64,000 nt of DNA from Clostridium sp. CMCC3677 (GCF_023845585.1 NZ_JAMQHS010000006.1:186001-250000); one strand, 5' to 3'; positions 52,899 through 63,136 are shown, counted from the first letter of the stretch. The notes: generated by a model from the letters alone, not told the origin. Numbers and translations are program-made.

Positions 52899-53755
52899 TC
52901 ACTTTCACCTCTTTTGAATCCTATGTTTATTGATAAATCTCCAAATTTAGTTTTAATCTTTGCAGAATAATTGTTATCTATTTCTGCTTTTGATATATTT
53001 ATTGATTCACCGTGAAATGTAGTTGGTGGTGCTACTCTTAATCCAAATACTTTATTCTTTTTATTTATCATTGAGCATGCATTTCCTGCAAACATATTGG
53101 CAATTTCCGCTACCACATTAAGTAATTCTTTCGTATCTTTAGCTTCTCTCTTTAATAATGTTGTTACAATATTTTGAGCTGTTTCAAATGACATATCTAT
53201 AATCATTCTTCCTGAGTATTTTCCTATAATCCCCATAACTGCCACAATGCCTTCGCTGTGTATCTCTTTATCAGTATTATAATCATCAATAACTTCAGCA
53301 TCTGTTTTTGTTAATTTGCTAAATAAATTTATTATAGATTCTTTAAATACATTTGGATATAAAAGTTCTAATTCTGAATGAAGTTCTTCATCCCCCATAA
53401 CTCTATTTATTAACAACGTTAATTCTTCTGAATCAACTGGTTTTTGAATATAACCTGATATTTTTGTTTTCTTAGCTTTTTTTATAAGTTCATCATCCAT
53501 CATTGCACTAACAATAATAACTTTAATACTATCATCAATTTTGTGTATTTCTCTTGTGCATTCAAAACCATCAGTACCTGGAATAGTCATATCCATTGTT
53601 ATTAAATCAGGTTTTAATTTCTTAGTCTCTTCAATAGCTTCCTCTAGCGATTGAGCTTCTCCAACAACATTAAACCCATTTTCTGTTAATGCATCTCTAA
53701 GCAATGCTATTTGAAATGGTGAATCATCAACTATTAAAATTTTTATATCTTTCAT
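52880..53755 (-). CDS. CheY-like response regulator fused to a CheC/CheX-type domain
   Basis: A 291-residue protein. The receiver domain (about 1-120) has ILIVDDSPFQIALLRDAL with the acidic pair, phosphorylation Asp in LITMDMTIPGTDGFE, IIVSAMMDD and the Lys in GYIQKPV. The C-terminal part (about 150-291) resembles CheX/CheC (LNVVAEIANMFAGNACSMIN carries the Glu...Asn active-site spacing). So receiver and phosphatase domains are in one chain, next to a stand-alone CheX. AAAGGGG precedes ATG. Confidence 0.85.
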   Translation of the reverse strand: MKDIKILIVDDSPFQIALLRDALTENGFNVVGEAQSLEEAIEETKKLKPDLITMDMTIPGTDGFECTREIHKIDDSIKVIIVSAMMDDELIKKAKKTKISGYIQKPVDSEELTLLINRVMGDEELHSELELLYPNVFKESIINLFSKLTKTDAEVIDDYNTDKEIHSEGIVAVMGIIGKYSGRMIIDMSFETAQNIVTTLLKREAKDTKELLNVVAEIANMFAGNACSMINKKNKVFGLRVAPPTTFHGESINISKAEIDNNYSAKIKTKFGDLSINIGFKRGESEWMSII

Positions 53756-54002
53756 ATGTTATTCCACCCCTTTTATCATATAATATAGGATTTATTAATA
53801 TTTAATAGAACTTTTTATACTTTAAATTGTAATCAATCTAACCTTATAATTTATATTTAATATTTCGAGTGTATTCAACATTTCTTAATAGTTAAAAGCT
53901 ATCTCTCTTAATTTTTTAATTAATTTTATAATCATTTTAATATTTTATTTGATTTATATATATATGTCTTTTTTAAAGCATATGAAAAAACTAATATAAA
54001 AA

Positions 54003-54057
54003 TAAAAAAGACTATATCATTTCTATAACTAAATACTTACAGAAATGATATAGTCTT
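54003..54057 (-). terminator. terminator behind the uracil permease gene
   Basis: AAGACTATATCATTTCT and its complement form a 17-bp stem. The minus strand continues TTTTTTATTTTT. Confidence 0.8.
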
Positions 54058-54064
54058 ATACTTA

Positions 54065-54116
54065 TACTCCGCCCACTTTGCTTATACATATATCAATACT
54101 CCGCTAAAACAGAGCC
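54065..54116 (-). repeat. dispersed repeat, half copy (copy F)
   Basis: On the minus strand GGCTCTGTTTTAGCGGAGTA, then TTGATATATGTATAAGCAAA, ending GTGGGCGGAGT. It starts 13 bases after the uraA stop, before the terminator. Confidence 0.75.
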
Positions 54117-54129
54117 TTTATTTATTATT

Positions 54130-55392
54130 TTATTTTTTGAAATTCACTCTGTTTAATATTAAGTTTAATGCTACTCCAACAATTGCTGCAAAGCTTAATC
54201 CTGATATAGATACTGTATCATTTATTCTTATTCCTACTAAAATTCCAAATTTTTTCTCTATGAAAGTTCCTAAAAGTCCTATTACTAGTATTGTAATAAT
54301 TACAAGTAAATTTCTCCAATCTATTTTCACTTTTTGATATTTTATAGTATTAAATCCAACTAATGAAATCATAGAAAATAACATTATACTTATTCCACCC
54401 ATAACAGCTTGTGGAATTGTGCTTATTGCAGATCCAAACTTACCTATAAAGCTTAGCATTATTGCAAATATAGCTGCTAATCTTAATATTGATGGATCAT
54501 AATTTTTAGTAATTGCTAAAACTCCAGTATTCTCTCCATATGTAGTATTAGCTGGCCCCCCAAATGATGCTGCTATCATAGTAGCTAGTCCATCTCCTAG
54601 TAACGTCCTATTTAATCCTGGCTCTTCTATGAAATTTTTTCCAACAACTTGACCATTTGTTGTTATGTCACCAATATGTTCCATAAAAGTAGCTAGTACT
54701 ACTGGTACAATAATCATTATCGCTCCTAAATCAAATTTAGGTAATGTAAAATGTGGAATAACTATAATGCTCGCTTCTGAAATTGCTTGAACATTAACAT
54801 ACCCTATAAAATAAGATACTATATATCCTACAATAACCCCACATAATATTGATATTTGAGATATAAATCCTTTTCCTAAATATTTTACTGATAAAGTTAC
54901 TCCTAATGTTATAACTCCAATGATTAAATTGTCTTTAGCCATATTTATAGCTGTTGGAATTAAATTTAATCCTATTACCATAATCATAGGTCCAACAACT
55001 TGTGCTGGTAATATATATTTTATTTTATCAGTACCAATTTTTTTGATAATAAAAGACATTAAGACATAGATTAGACCTGCTATCATTATTCCACCTTGTG
55101 CATATCTTAAATCGCCATATGTTTGTCCAACAGCGCATATTACTGGAATGAATGCAAATGATGAGCCTAAAAAGACTGGAACTTTCATTTTTGTACAAAT
55201 ATGAAATACTAATGTTCCAATACCTGCACAAAATAATGCTACCGAAATATCAAGACCGGTTAAAATAGGAACTAAAACAGTTGCTCCAAACATTGCAATT
55301 AAGTGTTGTAATGCTAATACTAACTTGCCCCCTGTTTTTTTCCACGAAATTTCTCCGAATTGCTCTTTTGTAATACTTATAATTTCTGACAT
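54130..55392 (-). CDS. uraA: uracil permease (NCS2 family)
   Basis: A 420-residue membrane protein of the nucleobase/cation symporter-2 family with about fourteen segments. LALQHLIAMFGATVLVPILTGLD is the typical start. TFMEHIGDITTNGQVVGKNF, NRTLLGDGLATMIAASFGGPANTTYGENTGVLAITKNYDPSI and GGISIMLFSMISLVGF are UraA/PyrP blocks. A PyrR-binding leader upstream indicates pyrimidine control and supports uracil as substrate. AAGGAGG precedes ATG. Confidence 0.93.
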   Translation of the reverse strand: MSEIISITKEQFGEISWKKTGGKLVLALQHLIAMFGATVLVPILTGLDISVALFCAGIGTLVFHICTKMKVPVFLGSSFAFIPVICAVGQTYGDLRYAQGGIMIAGLIYVLMSFIIKKIGTDKIKYILPAQVVGPMIMVIGLNLIPTAINMAKDNLIIGVITLGVTLSVKYLGKGFISQISILCGVIVGYIVSYFIGYVNVQAISEASIIVIPHFTLPKFDLGAIMIIVPVVLATFMEHIGDITTNGQVVGKNFIEEPGLNRTLLGDGLATMIAASFGGPANTTYGENTGVLAITKNYDPSILRLAAIFAIMLSFIGKFGSAISTIPQAVMGGISIMLFSMISLVGFNTIKYQKVKIDWRNLLVIITILVIGLLGTFIEKKFGILVGIRINDTVSISGLSFAAIVGVALNLILNRVNFKK

Positions 55393-55490
55393 AAAAAAAA
55401 TACCTCCTTAAATAAATAAGAGGAAAATACTATTATCTCCCCTTTTTAGCCTCTCTGGACTAAATTAAAAGTTCTTGTCAAAATTTTTAA
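55393..55490 (-). promoter_or_regulatory. PyrR-binding leader of uraA
   Basis: AGTCCAGAGAGGCT (55461-55448, minus strand) is the PyrR recognition loop consensus. Downstream, CCTC (in TTTTCCTCTTA) can pair with GGAGG of the uraA ribosome binding site. No T-run terminator is obvious. So PyrR-UMP may act on translation rather than on termination. Confidence 0.75.
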
Positions 55491-55706
55491 CAATATGAAA
55501 TTGTATATAAAAATAATTATCTATTCTTATATTTTATTCTTTATCTTATTATAGCTTAAATTTTTTAAAAGTAAATAATTTTTTATAAATTCTCTTAAAA
55601 TTAATAATTTACTCAAAAGAGTAATTATAGTATTTAAGGTTTAATATAACCCATAAAATTATAATTACCCTTAAATTTAATCTCTAGTCTTTAGTGTACA
55701 TATTTA

Positions 55707-56489
55707 TTATATATTACCTCTATAATCTGCACTTAAGAACATGGCAGCCTCTTTAGTTCTTCTTCTATAAAGCCCTTCTATTCTTTTTCCTCCACCATTA
55801 CTCCAAGCTTGAAAATTAGAAGTAATTATATCTTTATCTCTTATTCCTGCAATTATATTTTTATATAGTGTAGAGCCTAGCAATCCTACTACCCCACAAT
55901 TATATGCAAAGCTTACTAATGCATCTAGTTCATTTTGTTTTAAACTTATATTTTTATCATCTAAATCTTTTTTTATTATTTTAGCATATTTATTGTTAAT
56001 TAAATTTTTTAACATTTCACTTGCTTTACTTTCAGTTATACTAGATAACCCCTTTATTTCATCTCCAGTCATTCCATAACCTAATGTTAAGACTCCAACC
56101 ATATCATAATATGGTTTTGAAAAAAAACCCTCCCAAGATTTTATAAAATCAATACAAGCATCAGATACTAAAGTATTTTCTAACATACTACCATCTTTAT
56201 CAAAAGTATACTGTTTCCCATTAATACTTGCAGTACAATCAATATAACATTTTCCTTTATAGCCATTACTAGATTCCTCAAGATAATACCAAATTTCCTT
56301 TAGCTTAATCCATCCAGTTTGCATTATTCCATTGGAATCCATATAATACCATAATCCATCTTTGTCTTTTACCCACCCAGTCTGCATTATTCCCTCATCA
56401 TTTAAATAATACCATTTCCCATTTTCTTCATACCAGCCTTTTATAACCTTTCCATCTTGACCTTCTACACACCATTTCCATTGTGTCAT
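55707..56489 (-). CDS. GH24 endolysin with cell-wall-binding repeats
   Basis: A 260-residue protein. The N-terminal part (about 1-105) has three choline-binding-type repeats (GWYEENGKWYYLNDEGIMQT, GWVKDKDGLWYYMDSNGIMQ and a third degenerate one). The C-terminal T4-type lysozyme domain has catalytic Glu in FIKSWEGFFSKPYYDMVGVLTLGYG. Glu, Asp nine later and Thr six after that have T4 lysozyme spacing. There is no signal peptide, as for phage endolysins released by holins. No holin or phage gene is adjacent. It could be a phage-derived or host autolysin. AAGGAGG precedes ATG. Confidence 0.88.
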   Translation of the reverse strand: MTQWKWCVEGQDGKVIKGWYEENGKWYYLNDEGIMQTGWVKDKDGLWYYMDSNGIMQTGWIKLKEIWYYLEESSNGYKGKCYIDCTASINGKQYTFDKDGSMLENTLVSDACIDFIKSWEGFFSKPYYDMVGVLTLGYGMTGDEIKGLSSITESKASEMLKNLINNKYAKIIKKDLDDKNISLKQNELDALVSFAYNCGVVGLLGSTLYKNIIAGIRDKDIITSNFQAWSNGGGKRIEGLYRRRTKEAAMFLSADYRGNI

Positions 56490-56691
56490 ATTTAATCCTC
56501 CTTGGTTAAAAATAGAATTATCTAATATCTATATTTTTATTTAAGGATTTTAATCTATTAAAATTTTAAAATTATATATTTTAACTTAAGAATTAACACA
56601 TACTACATAATATGAAATTCATATTTAAGCGGTTACTATTTAATATATATTTTTTAATTATTGTAGCTATCTTTTAATTAATTTATAAATG

Positions 56692-56745
56692 AAAAGGAAC
56701 CGTCATCAGCTAATGATTTAAAAAATCATTCTGAGACAGCTCCTT
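56692..56745 (-). terminator. terminator behind the MBL-fold gene
   Basis: A long imperfect stem (AAGGAGCTGTCTCA with GACGGTTCCTT, inner AATGATT/AATCATT), followed by TTTT on the minus strand. Confidence 0.65.
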
Positions 56746-56775
56746 AAATTTATTAAGTAATTTATATCCTAAAAA

Positions 56776-57639
56776 TTAATCTAATTCTACTATTGTACCT
56801 GTTCTATTAGTAAATGAAGTTTTACATTCCTCATTAAATATTTCTACTGCTTTTTCACCAGTACAATGAGATAATCCTAATAATTCAACACCTGATTTCT
56901 TTAAATAATCCACTGATTTTTTTATTCTATCATCATCCGCTTCTATAAGATGTGTACCACCTATTATTCCTACTATCTTTTCATTAGTTCTTTCTTCTAT
57001 GGTTTTTACCATATTTAAAAATCCTGGATGTGCACATCCAAGTAATATAACTAAACCTTTTTTAGTTTTTATTCCTAAAGCGATTTCTTCATCAAATGTA
57101 TCAACTATATATTCATCATTAACTTTACGTTGCATATTAGGGTTTACTTTTTCGAATTCATAGTACTTATTAAAATTAGAGAATACAAAAATATTATCGC
57201 ATATTTCTAAAATATCTTTTTCTAAACTTTCTACAGAAACACCTTTACTCTCTATATAATTTTTATCAAAGTCTGTTCCTATATAAGCATATCCTGGTTC
57301 TTTTGAAAAATCTGATTTAAGACTTCCATCTGAATAATGATATTTATCTGTTCTTTCAAAAAAATGCTTGCTTACTATAAGTTTAGGTTTTATATTATAA
57401 GTTTCTAATAATTTTTTTACTCCTCCACAATGGTCATAGTGAGCATGACTTAAAACCATAATGTCTGTCTTTTTGAGATCAATATTTAAGTTTACTGCAT
57501 TTTCAATAAAATCTCCTGTCTTTCCTGTATCAAACAAAACATTGCAACCACTTCCTTCAATAAACATAGAAAGTCCATGTTCATTCTTTAACTTTTCATC
57601 CTTATCTTGTGTATTTTCTATTAAAGTAGTTATTTTCAT
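56776..57639 (-). CDS. metallo-beta-lactamase-fold hydrolase
   Basis: A 287-residue MBL-fold protein with the metal site VLSHAHYDHCGGVKKLL (about 62-78) and further His in LLGCAHPGFLNMV and GIIGGTHLIEADD. The pattern places it in the group related to the archaeal RFA-P synthase-annotated MBL proteins, whose bacterial substrates are unknown. GGAGGGG precedes ATG. It starts 16 bases after the upstream chemoreceptor-like gene, so they are likely co-transcribed. Confidence 0.85.
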   Translation of the reverse strand: MKITTLIENTQDKDEKLKNEHGLSMFIEGSGCNVLFDTGKTGDFIENAVNLNIDLKKTDIMVLSHAHYDHCGGVKKLLETYNIKPKLIVSKHFFERTDKYHYSDGSLKSDFSKEPGYAYIGTDFDKNYIESKGVSVESLEKDILEICDNIFVFSNFNKYYEFEKVNPNMQRKVNDEYIVDTFDEEIALGIKTKKGLVILLGCAHPGFLNMVKTIEERTNEKIVGIIGGTHLIEADDDRIKKSVDYLKKSGVELLGLSHCTGEKAVEIFNEECKTSFTNRTGTIVELD

Positions 57640-57654
57640 TTTGACCCCTCCATT

Positions 57655-58488
57655 TTATATTTCTGATGCAAATTCTTTTAGAAGTGTTGCAGTAGAATTA
57701 AGTTCTTGAACTGCAGCTGTAAGCTCTTCAATTCCCGATGCTTGTCCGTCTAATAATAAATTTGAAGCATTAAATCTATTATATATTTCATTTATTGAAC
57801 TTTGTATATTACTCAATATTTCGTTAATCTCATTTATAGATTCGCTACTTGATTGAGATAATTTTCTAATTTCATTAGATACTACACTAAATCCTTTTCC
57901 ATATTCCCCTGCCCTAGCTGATTCTATAGCCGCATTTAAGCCAAGCATGTTAGTTTGTTTAGCTATACTTTCTATAAACTTTAAAACATCATCTGTTTTT
58001 TTATAATTATCATTGGTAATTTCTATAAACTTCTCTATATCTGAATTAGTTGCAGATATTTTTTGAAGTCCAGAAGACATATCCAATAAATTACTTCCTA
58101 TTTGTGCTAATGAATCTGATAAAGTATTTGACATATTAGATATTTTTTCTTTTCTCTCAACACTCATACCAATTACTATTGTTCCTGCTATTTTATTATC
58201 TTCAAAAACTGGAATTGCTATTGTCTTTAGTGTTACTCCAAATACACTTTCTGGTACCATAATAGATACTTGTTTTTTAGCTTTTAGACAAACATCAGCT
58301 GCACATCCTTCTGGAATTATATCGCCTGTTTTAGATTGCATTTTTAAGTTTGTACTGTCTTTAACTAATAAAAATCTTTCCGTATTAGATATTGTAAAAA
58401 TTAATTCATCTTCAAAATAATATTTAAAACAAGGCATTAATGTGTAAAATGCCTGCATTAATTCATTATCTGCTATTTTATTTATCAT
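57655..58488 (-). CDS. soluble methyl-accepting chemotaxis-type protein
   Basis: A 277-residue cytoplasmic receptor without membrane segments. Residues about 1-115 form a small sensor domain with three Cys ([21 protein letters not shown]). The C-terminal signalling domain (about 120-277) has the MCP hairpin tip [40 protein letters not shown] 58488 follows GGAG by eight bases; the longer GTG frame is too close to the site. Paired with an MBL-fold enzyme. The ligand is unknown. Confidence 0.88.
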   Translation of the reverse strand: MINKIADNELMQAFYTLMPCFKYYFEDELIFTISNTERFLLVKDSTNLKMQSKTGDIIPEGCAADVCLKAKKQVSIMVPESVFGVTLKTIAIPVFEDNKIAGTIVIGMSVERKEKISNMSNTLSDSLAQIGSNLLDMSSGLQKISATNSDIEKFIEITNDNYKKTDDVLKFIESIAKQTNMLGLNAAIESARAGEYGKGFSVVSNEIRKLSQSSSESINEINEILSNIQSSINEIYNRFNASNLLLDGQASGIEELTAAVQELNSTATLLKEFASEI

Positions 58489-58497
58489 AAAAATCAC

Positions 58498-58885
58498 TCC
58501 TAATTATTTTATGTAATTATTATTATTACTAATACATAAATTTTCTATTTAAGTATTAATTATTACTTATTAGATTGTATTTTTTTCTAATGTTAGTTTT
58601 ATTGTATGATATCATTTACACCAATTTCAATATTATATCACTTTTTGGTTATTTTTCATAATTTTTCATTATTAACGTATTTGTTTTAAAGTATAATGAT
58701 ATACTAAACTTACTAATTAAATATGTACTACATTTATATATTCGATATTTTTCAATATAAAAATAAGCCTAAATATTAAAATAATTAATATTTAGGCACT
58801 TTTTATACTATATATTTAAGTATTTCTCTACATTATCATTTGTTTTAAATTATATTTTTTAAATTTTAATCCATTTATAAGATTT
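58498..58885. other. gap with one hairpin
   Basis: AT-rich spacer of about 390 bases between the chemoreceptor gene start and the ABC exporter end. Apart from the terminator at 58757-58797 nothing else stands out. Confidence 0.5.
58757..58797 (-). terminator. terminator behind the ABC exporter operon
   Basis: GCCTAAATATTA and its complement form the stem, followed by TTATTTTTATATT on the minus strand. Confidence 0.7.
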
Positions 58886-60721
58886 TTACATTGCTTTTGC
58901 CTTTTCAAACTGTGAATTATAAAGGTTCGCATAAAATCCATTATTAGTTAACAGATTTTCATGATTTCCTTGTTCTATAATATCTCCATCCTTCATTACA
59001 AGAATTAGATCAGCATCTTTTATAGTTGATAATCTATGAGCTATAACAAAACTAGTTCTTCCCTTCATTAAATTATCCATTGCCTTTTGAATAAGTAATT
59101 CTGTTCTTGTATCAACTGAACTTGTTGCTTCATCAAGAATAAGAATCTTTGGATCAGCTAATATAGCTCTTGCTATTGTTAATAATTGTTTCTGTCCCGC
59201 TGAAACATTACTTGCTTCTTCATTTAATTCCATATCATATCCATCTGGTAAAGTTTTTACAAAGTTGTGAACATGAGCCGCTTTGGCTGCTTCAATCACT
59301 TCTTCATCAGTTGCATCTAATTTACCATATCTGATATTTTCCATTATGCTTCCGTTATATAACCATGTATCTTGTAATACCATACCAAATTCCTCACGAA
59401 GTTCACTACGATTAAAGTCTCTTAAATCATTACCATCAATTAAAATTTTCCCTTTATTTACATCATAGAAACGCATTAAAAGTTTAATTATTGTTGATTT
59501 ACCAGCTCCTGTTGGTCCTACAATTGCAATCTTTTGTCCCTTTTTAATTTTAGCACTAAAATCATTTACTATAATTTTGTCTTTATTGTATCCAAATTGT
59601 ACATTTTTAAACTCTACATTACCATGAACATCATTAATAGATACAGGATTTTTAGCAAATTGATCTTCTTCTTCCTCATCTAAAAATTCAAAAACTCTTT
59701 CAGCCGCAGCTGCTGTTGATTGTAGTAAATTTGAAACCTGAGCGATTTGACCAATTGGTTGAGTAAAGTTCCTACTATATTGAATAAATGATTGAATATT
59801 ACCAACTGTAATTCTACCATTGATTACAAAATATCCACCTAAAATTGAAACTGCTACATATCCAAGATTACCCACAAAAGTCATTATTGGCATCATAAGT
59901 CCTGATAAAAATTGAGATTTCCATGCTGACTTATATAATACATAATTAGATTCTTCAAATTCATCAATTACCTTTTGTTCTTTATTAAACACCCTAACTA
60001 TATTTTGGCCGCTGAAGACTTCTTCAACTTGACCATTTACATGACCTAAGTACTTCTGTTGTGCCTTAAAATGTTTTTGCGATTTTTTAACAACAAATCC
60101 TATAATAGCCATAGAAATTGGTAATATACATAAAACTACTAAAGTCATTATCCAGTCAATGCTAAACATCATTATCATAATACCTATAACTGTTGTAATT
60201 GATGTTATAAGTTGAGTAGCACTTTGATTTAAGCTTTGAGATAGTGTATCTATATCATTGGTGAAAATTGATAATACTTCACCATGTGTTCTGCTATCAA
60301 AAAATTTCATTGGCATACGATGTATTTTTTCTGATAATTCTTTTCTTAATGTATATGTCAACTTTTGAGAAACATTTGTCATTAATATTCCTTGTATAAA
60401 AGAGAATATTGCACTAATAACATATAAACAAATTAATGCTCCAAGTATTTTTGCAATTTTATCAAAGTCAATACCTGATCCTCCAGATACTTTTCTCATT
60501 AATCCTTCAAACAATTCTGTAGTTGCATTACCTAAGATTTTAGGTCCTACTATAGAAAATATTGTACTACCTATAGCAAAAACAAATACAAAAATTATAG
60601 GAATTTTATATGCACTTAAGTATTTCATCAATTTACTCATAGTACCTTTAAAATTCTTGGCTTTTTCTCCTGCAACCATTTTGCCGCCCATTGGACCTTT
60701 TCTTTGCGTACTCTTACTCAT
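58886..60721 (-). CDS. ABC exporter half-transporter, catalytically complete subunit
   Basis: A 611-residue permease-ATPase fusion. Six membrane helices (about 35-330) precede the ATPase domain with Walker A AIVGPTGAGKSTIIKLL, signature NVSAGQKQLLTIARA, Walker B ILILDEATSSVDTRTE and IAHRLSTIKDADLILVM. ATG 60721 is chosen since AGGAGG is ten bases upstream and the start overlaps the preceding gene's stop by eight bases; the open frame extends to 60775. It pairs with the 743-residue subunit upstream as a heterodimeric exporter, probably of drugs or peptides. Confidence 0.9.
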   Translation of the reverse strand: MSKSTQRKGPMGGKMVAGEKAKNFKGTMSKLMKYLSAYKIPIIFVFVFAIGSTIFSIVGPKILGNATTELFEGLMRKVSGGSGIDFDKIAKILGALICLYVISAIFSFIQGILMTNVSQKLTYTLRKELSEKIHRMPMKFFDSRTHGEVLSIFTNDIDTLSQSLNQSATQLITSITTVIGIMIMMFSIDWIMTLVVLCILPISMAIIGFVVKKSQKHFKAQQKYLGHVNGQVEEVFSGQNIVRVFNKEQKVIDEFEESNYVLYKSAWKSQFLSGLMMPIMTFVGNLGYVAVSILGGYFVINGRITVGNIQSFIQYSRNFTQPIGQIAQVSNLLQSTAAAAERVFEFLDEEEEDQFAKNPVSINDVHGNVEFKNVQFGYNKDKIIVNDFSAKIKKGQKIAIVGPTGAGKSTIIKLLMRFYDVNKGKILIDGNDLRDFNRSELREEFGMVLQDTWLYNGSIMENIRYGKLDATDEEVIEAAKAAHVHNFVKTLPDGYDMELNEEASNVSAGQKQLLTIARAILADPKILILDEATSSVDTRTELLIQKAMDNLMKGRTSFVIAHRLSTIKDADLILVMKDGDIIEQGNHENLLTNNGFYANLYNSQFEKAKAM

Positions 60722-62945
60722 TTTCAAGTTCCTCCTTTGAAAGTTGTGATAAAGCAATTTGCTTATAAACCTCACAGGATTTTAATAATTCTTTATGAGT
60801 TCCTTTTCCTACTATTTTTCCTTCATCTAAAACAATAATTTGATCAGCATTTAATACTGTACTAATTCTTTGAGCTACAATTAAAATAGTACCATCTTTT
60901 ATTTGTTCATTTAATGCCTTTCTAAGAACTATATCTGTCTTATAATCAAGAGCAGAAAAACTATCATCAAATATATATATTTCTGGTTGCTTTGCAATTG
61001 CCCTTGCTATTGATAATCTTTGTTTTTGTCCTCCTGATACATTGTTTCCACCTTGAGAAATTGGACTATTATATGTGTCATCCTTTGCTTCAATAAATTC
61101 AGTAGCTTGTGCAACTCTAGCTGCATTTATCATTACTTCTTTTGGAGCATTTTCAGCACCATATTTAATATTTGATTCTATTGTTCCTGAGAATAGCATT
61201 CCTTTTTGAGGAACATATCCAATTTTATCTCTTAAATCATGTTGTGTAACATTTCGTACATCTATGCCATCAACTATGATCTCTCCTTCAGTTGTATCAA
61301 AAAAACGAGGTATTAAATTAACCAATGTTGTTTTACCGCTACCTGTGCTTCCTATAATTGCTGTAGTTTGTCCTGGTTTTGCAGTAAAATTAATATTACT
61401 TAAAACATCTTCTTCTGCATTTGGATATCTAAAGTTAACATTCTTAAATTCTACATAACCTTTTTTATTATACTCAAATGATTTAGCCGATACAGGATCT
61501 TTTATAAGTCCTTCTGTATCTAAAACTTCTGCAATACGCTTTGCTGATACTGCAGCACGTGAAATCATAATTGATATCATTGAAAGCATTAAAAATGCCA
61601 TTATAATTTGCATTGTATATTGAATAAATGCCATTAAGTCTCCAACTTGCATTGTTAAATTTTCTATTTTACTAGCACCAACCCATACAATTAAAACTGT
61701 GATTCCATTCATGATAAACATCATTGCAGGCATCATACAAGCCATTATCTTATTAACAAATAAATTAACGTCTGTTAACTCCTTATTTGCTTTATCAAAA
61801 CGTTCTTCTTCATGTTTTTCTGTACTAAATGCACGTATTACAGGAATTCCTGTTAAGATTTCTCTAGCAACTAAGTTTATTTTATCAACTAATTTTTGTA
61901 ATTTTTTAAATTTAGGCATAGCTATTGCAAATAACACACTTACAAGACTTAATATAGACAGTATTGCTACACCAATGACCCAAGACATTGTACTATTGGT
62001 GTTTAAAACTTTTATAAATCCACCTATCCCAAGAATTGGGGCATATAATACAAATCTAAGTACCATTACTGTAAGTATTTGAATTTGTTGAATATCATTA
62101 GTACAACGTGTAATTAATGATGCTGTTGAAAAATCATCAAATTCTTTATTTGTAAATCCAACAACTTTCTTAAATACACTGCTTCTTAAATCTCTGCTAA
62201 ATGCAGCTGCAACTCTTGAAGCTATCAATGTTACAAGTATTGTTGCCATCATGCTAACTAATGCAAATCCAAGCATTTTTGCTCCAGATGAGAATATATA
62301 ATTAGTTTGGTATTTATCCATATTAACACCAATTTTAGTATATTCATTTTTCACAAAAGAAACTGCCATTTGATCAATGCTACTATCATCTAACTTACTA
62401 AACATTTCATTCATGCTTGATGTTATTTCTTTAAATTGTTCTTTTGGCATAACTTTAAATATATCAAAGATATTTGCATCTTCCTTTAATACTCCAGGGG
62501 GGAATGAACTAATCATTTGGTTTTCCATAGCCTTAACTTTATCTGAATCACTTTCAAAATTAGAAACCATAACCATCGGTTTTCCAAGTATTGAATTTAA
62601 TTCTTCAATTTTATCTTTATCAATATTTTTTAATACATAAAGATTTTCTTCTTCTAATAAAGGATATTCTTCATCGGAAGTAGATCCCTTGTTAACCAAG
62701 TCATAATTTTCTAGTACTTCTTTATAATCTTTGTCTTCCATAAACAAAGAAAGTCTCTCCATTTCACTTTCTCTAATTACATCTGGAGTTATCTTATCTA
62801 CTCCTCCATGTTGAATACCTACATTAACAATATCAGAAGTATATTTAGGTAAAGTCAAATCACAAACTGCTTGCCCTACCAATAAAACTAATATAGCTAA
62901 AATAAGCCAAACTGATTTCTTTAAATGTTTTAATAATTTAAGCAT
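60714..62945 (-). CDS. ABC exporter half-transporter with large extracytoplasmic insertion and degenerate ATPase site
   Basis: A 743-residue permease-ATPase fusion. After the first helix (about 12-30) comes an outside domain (about 35-215) before the remaining helices. The ATPase domain has Walker A AIIGSTGSGKTTLVNLI, signature NVSGGQKQRLSIARAIA and Walker B IYIFDDSFSALDYKTD, where Asp stands instead of the catalytic Glu. That is the known asymmetry of heterodimeric exporters. It is divergent from a MarR gene, the usual regulator of such pairs. Confidence 0.9.
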   Translation of the reverse strand: MLKLLKHLKKSVWLILAILVLLVGQAVCDLTLPKYTSDIVNVGIQHGGVDKITPDVIRESEMERLSLFMEDKDYKEVLENYDLVNKGSTSDEEYPLLEEENLYVLKNIDKDKIEELNSILGKPMVMVSNFESDSDKVKAMENQMISSFPPGVLKEDANIFDIFKVMPKEQFKEITSSMNEMFSKLDDSSIDQMAVSFVKNEYTKIGVNMDKYQTNYIFSSGAKMLGFALVSMMATILVTLIASRVAAAFSRDLRSSVFKKVVGFTNKEFDDFSTASLITRCTNDIQQIQILTVMVLRFVLYAPILGIGGFIKVLNTNSTMSWVIGVAILSILSLVSVLFAIAMPKFKKLQKLVDKINLVAREILTGIPVIRAFSTEKHEEERFDKANKELTDVNLFVNKIMACMMPAMMFIMNGITVLIVWVGASKIENLTMQVGDLMAFIQYTMQIIMAFLMLSMISIMISRAAVSAKRIAEVLDTEGLIKDPVSAKSFEYNKKGYVEFKNVNFRYPNAEEDVLSNINFTAKPGQTTAIIGSTGSGKTTLVNLIPRFFDTTEGEIIVDGIDVRNVTQHDLRDKIGYVPQKGMLFSGTIESNIKYGAENAPKEVMINAARVAQATEFIEAKDDTYNSPISQGGNNVSGGQKQRLSIARAIAKQPEIYIFDDSFSALDYKTDIVLRKALNEQIKDGTILIVAQRISTVLNADQIIVLDEGKIVGKGTHKELLKSCEVYKQIALSQLSKEELENE

Positions 62946-63136
62946 ATCCTTTTATTCCTCTCTTCTTATGTTGATATTAGATAATTTTTAAGTTAAAAAA
63001 CTTTATAATACTTATCCAATTTCTAAAATCACTTGATAATTAACAGACATTACTAACTGATTATTATTTTAAAATTGTCAACATTTATTTACTATGAAAA
63101 TTATCTTACAATGAAATTCCATCTATGTCAATAAGT

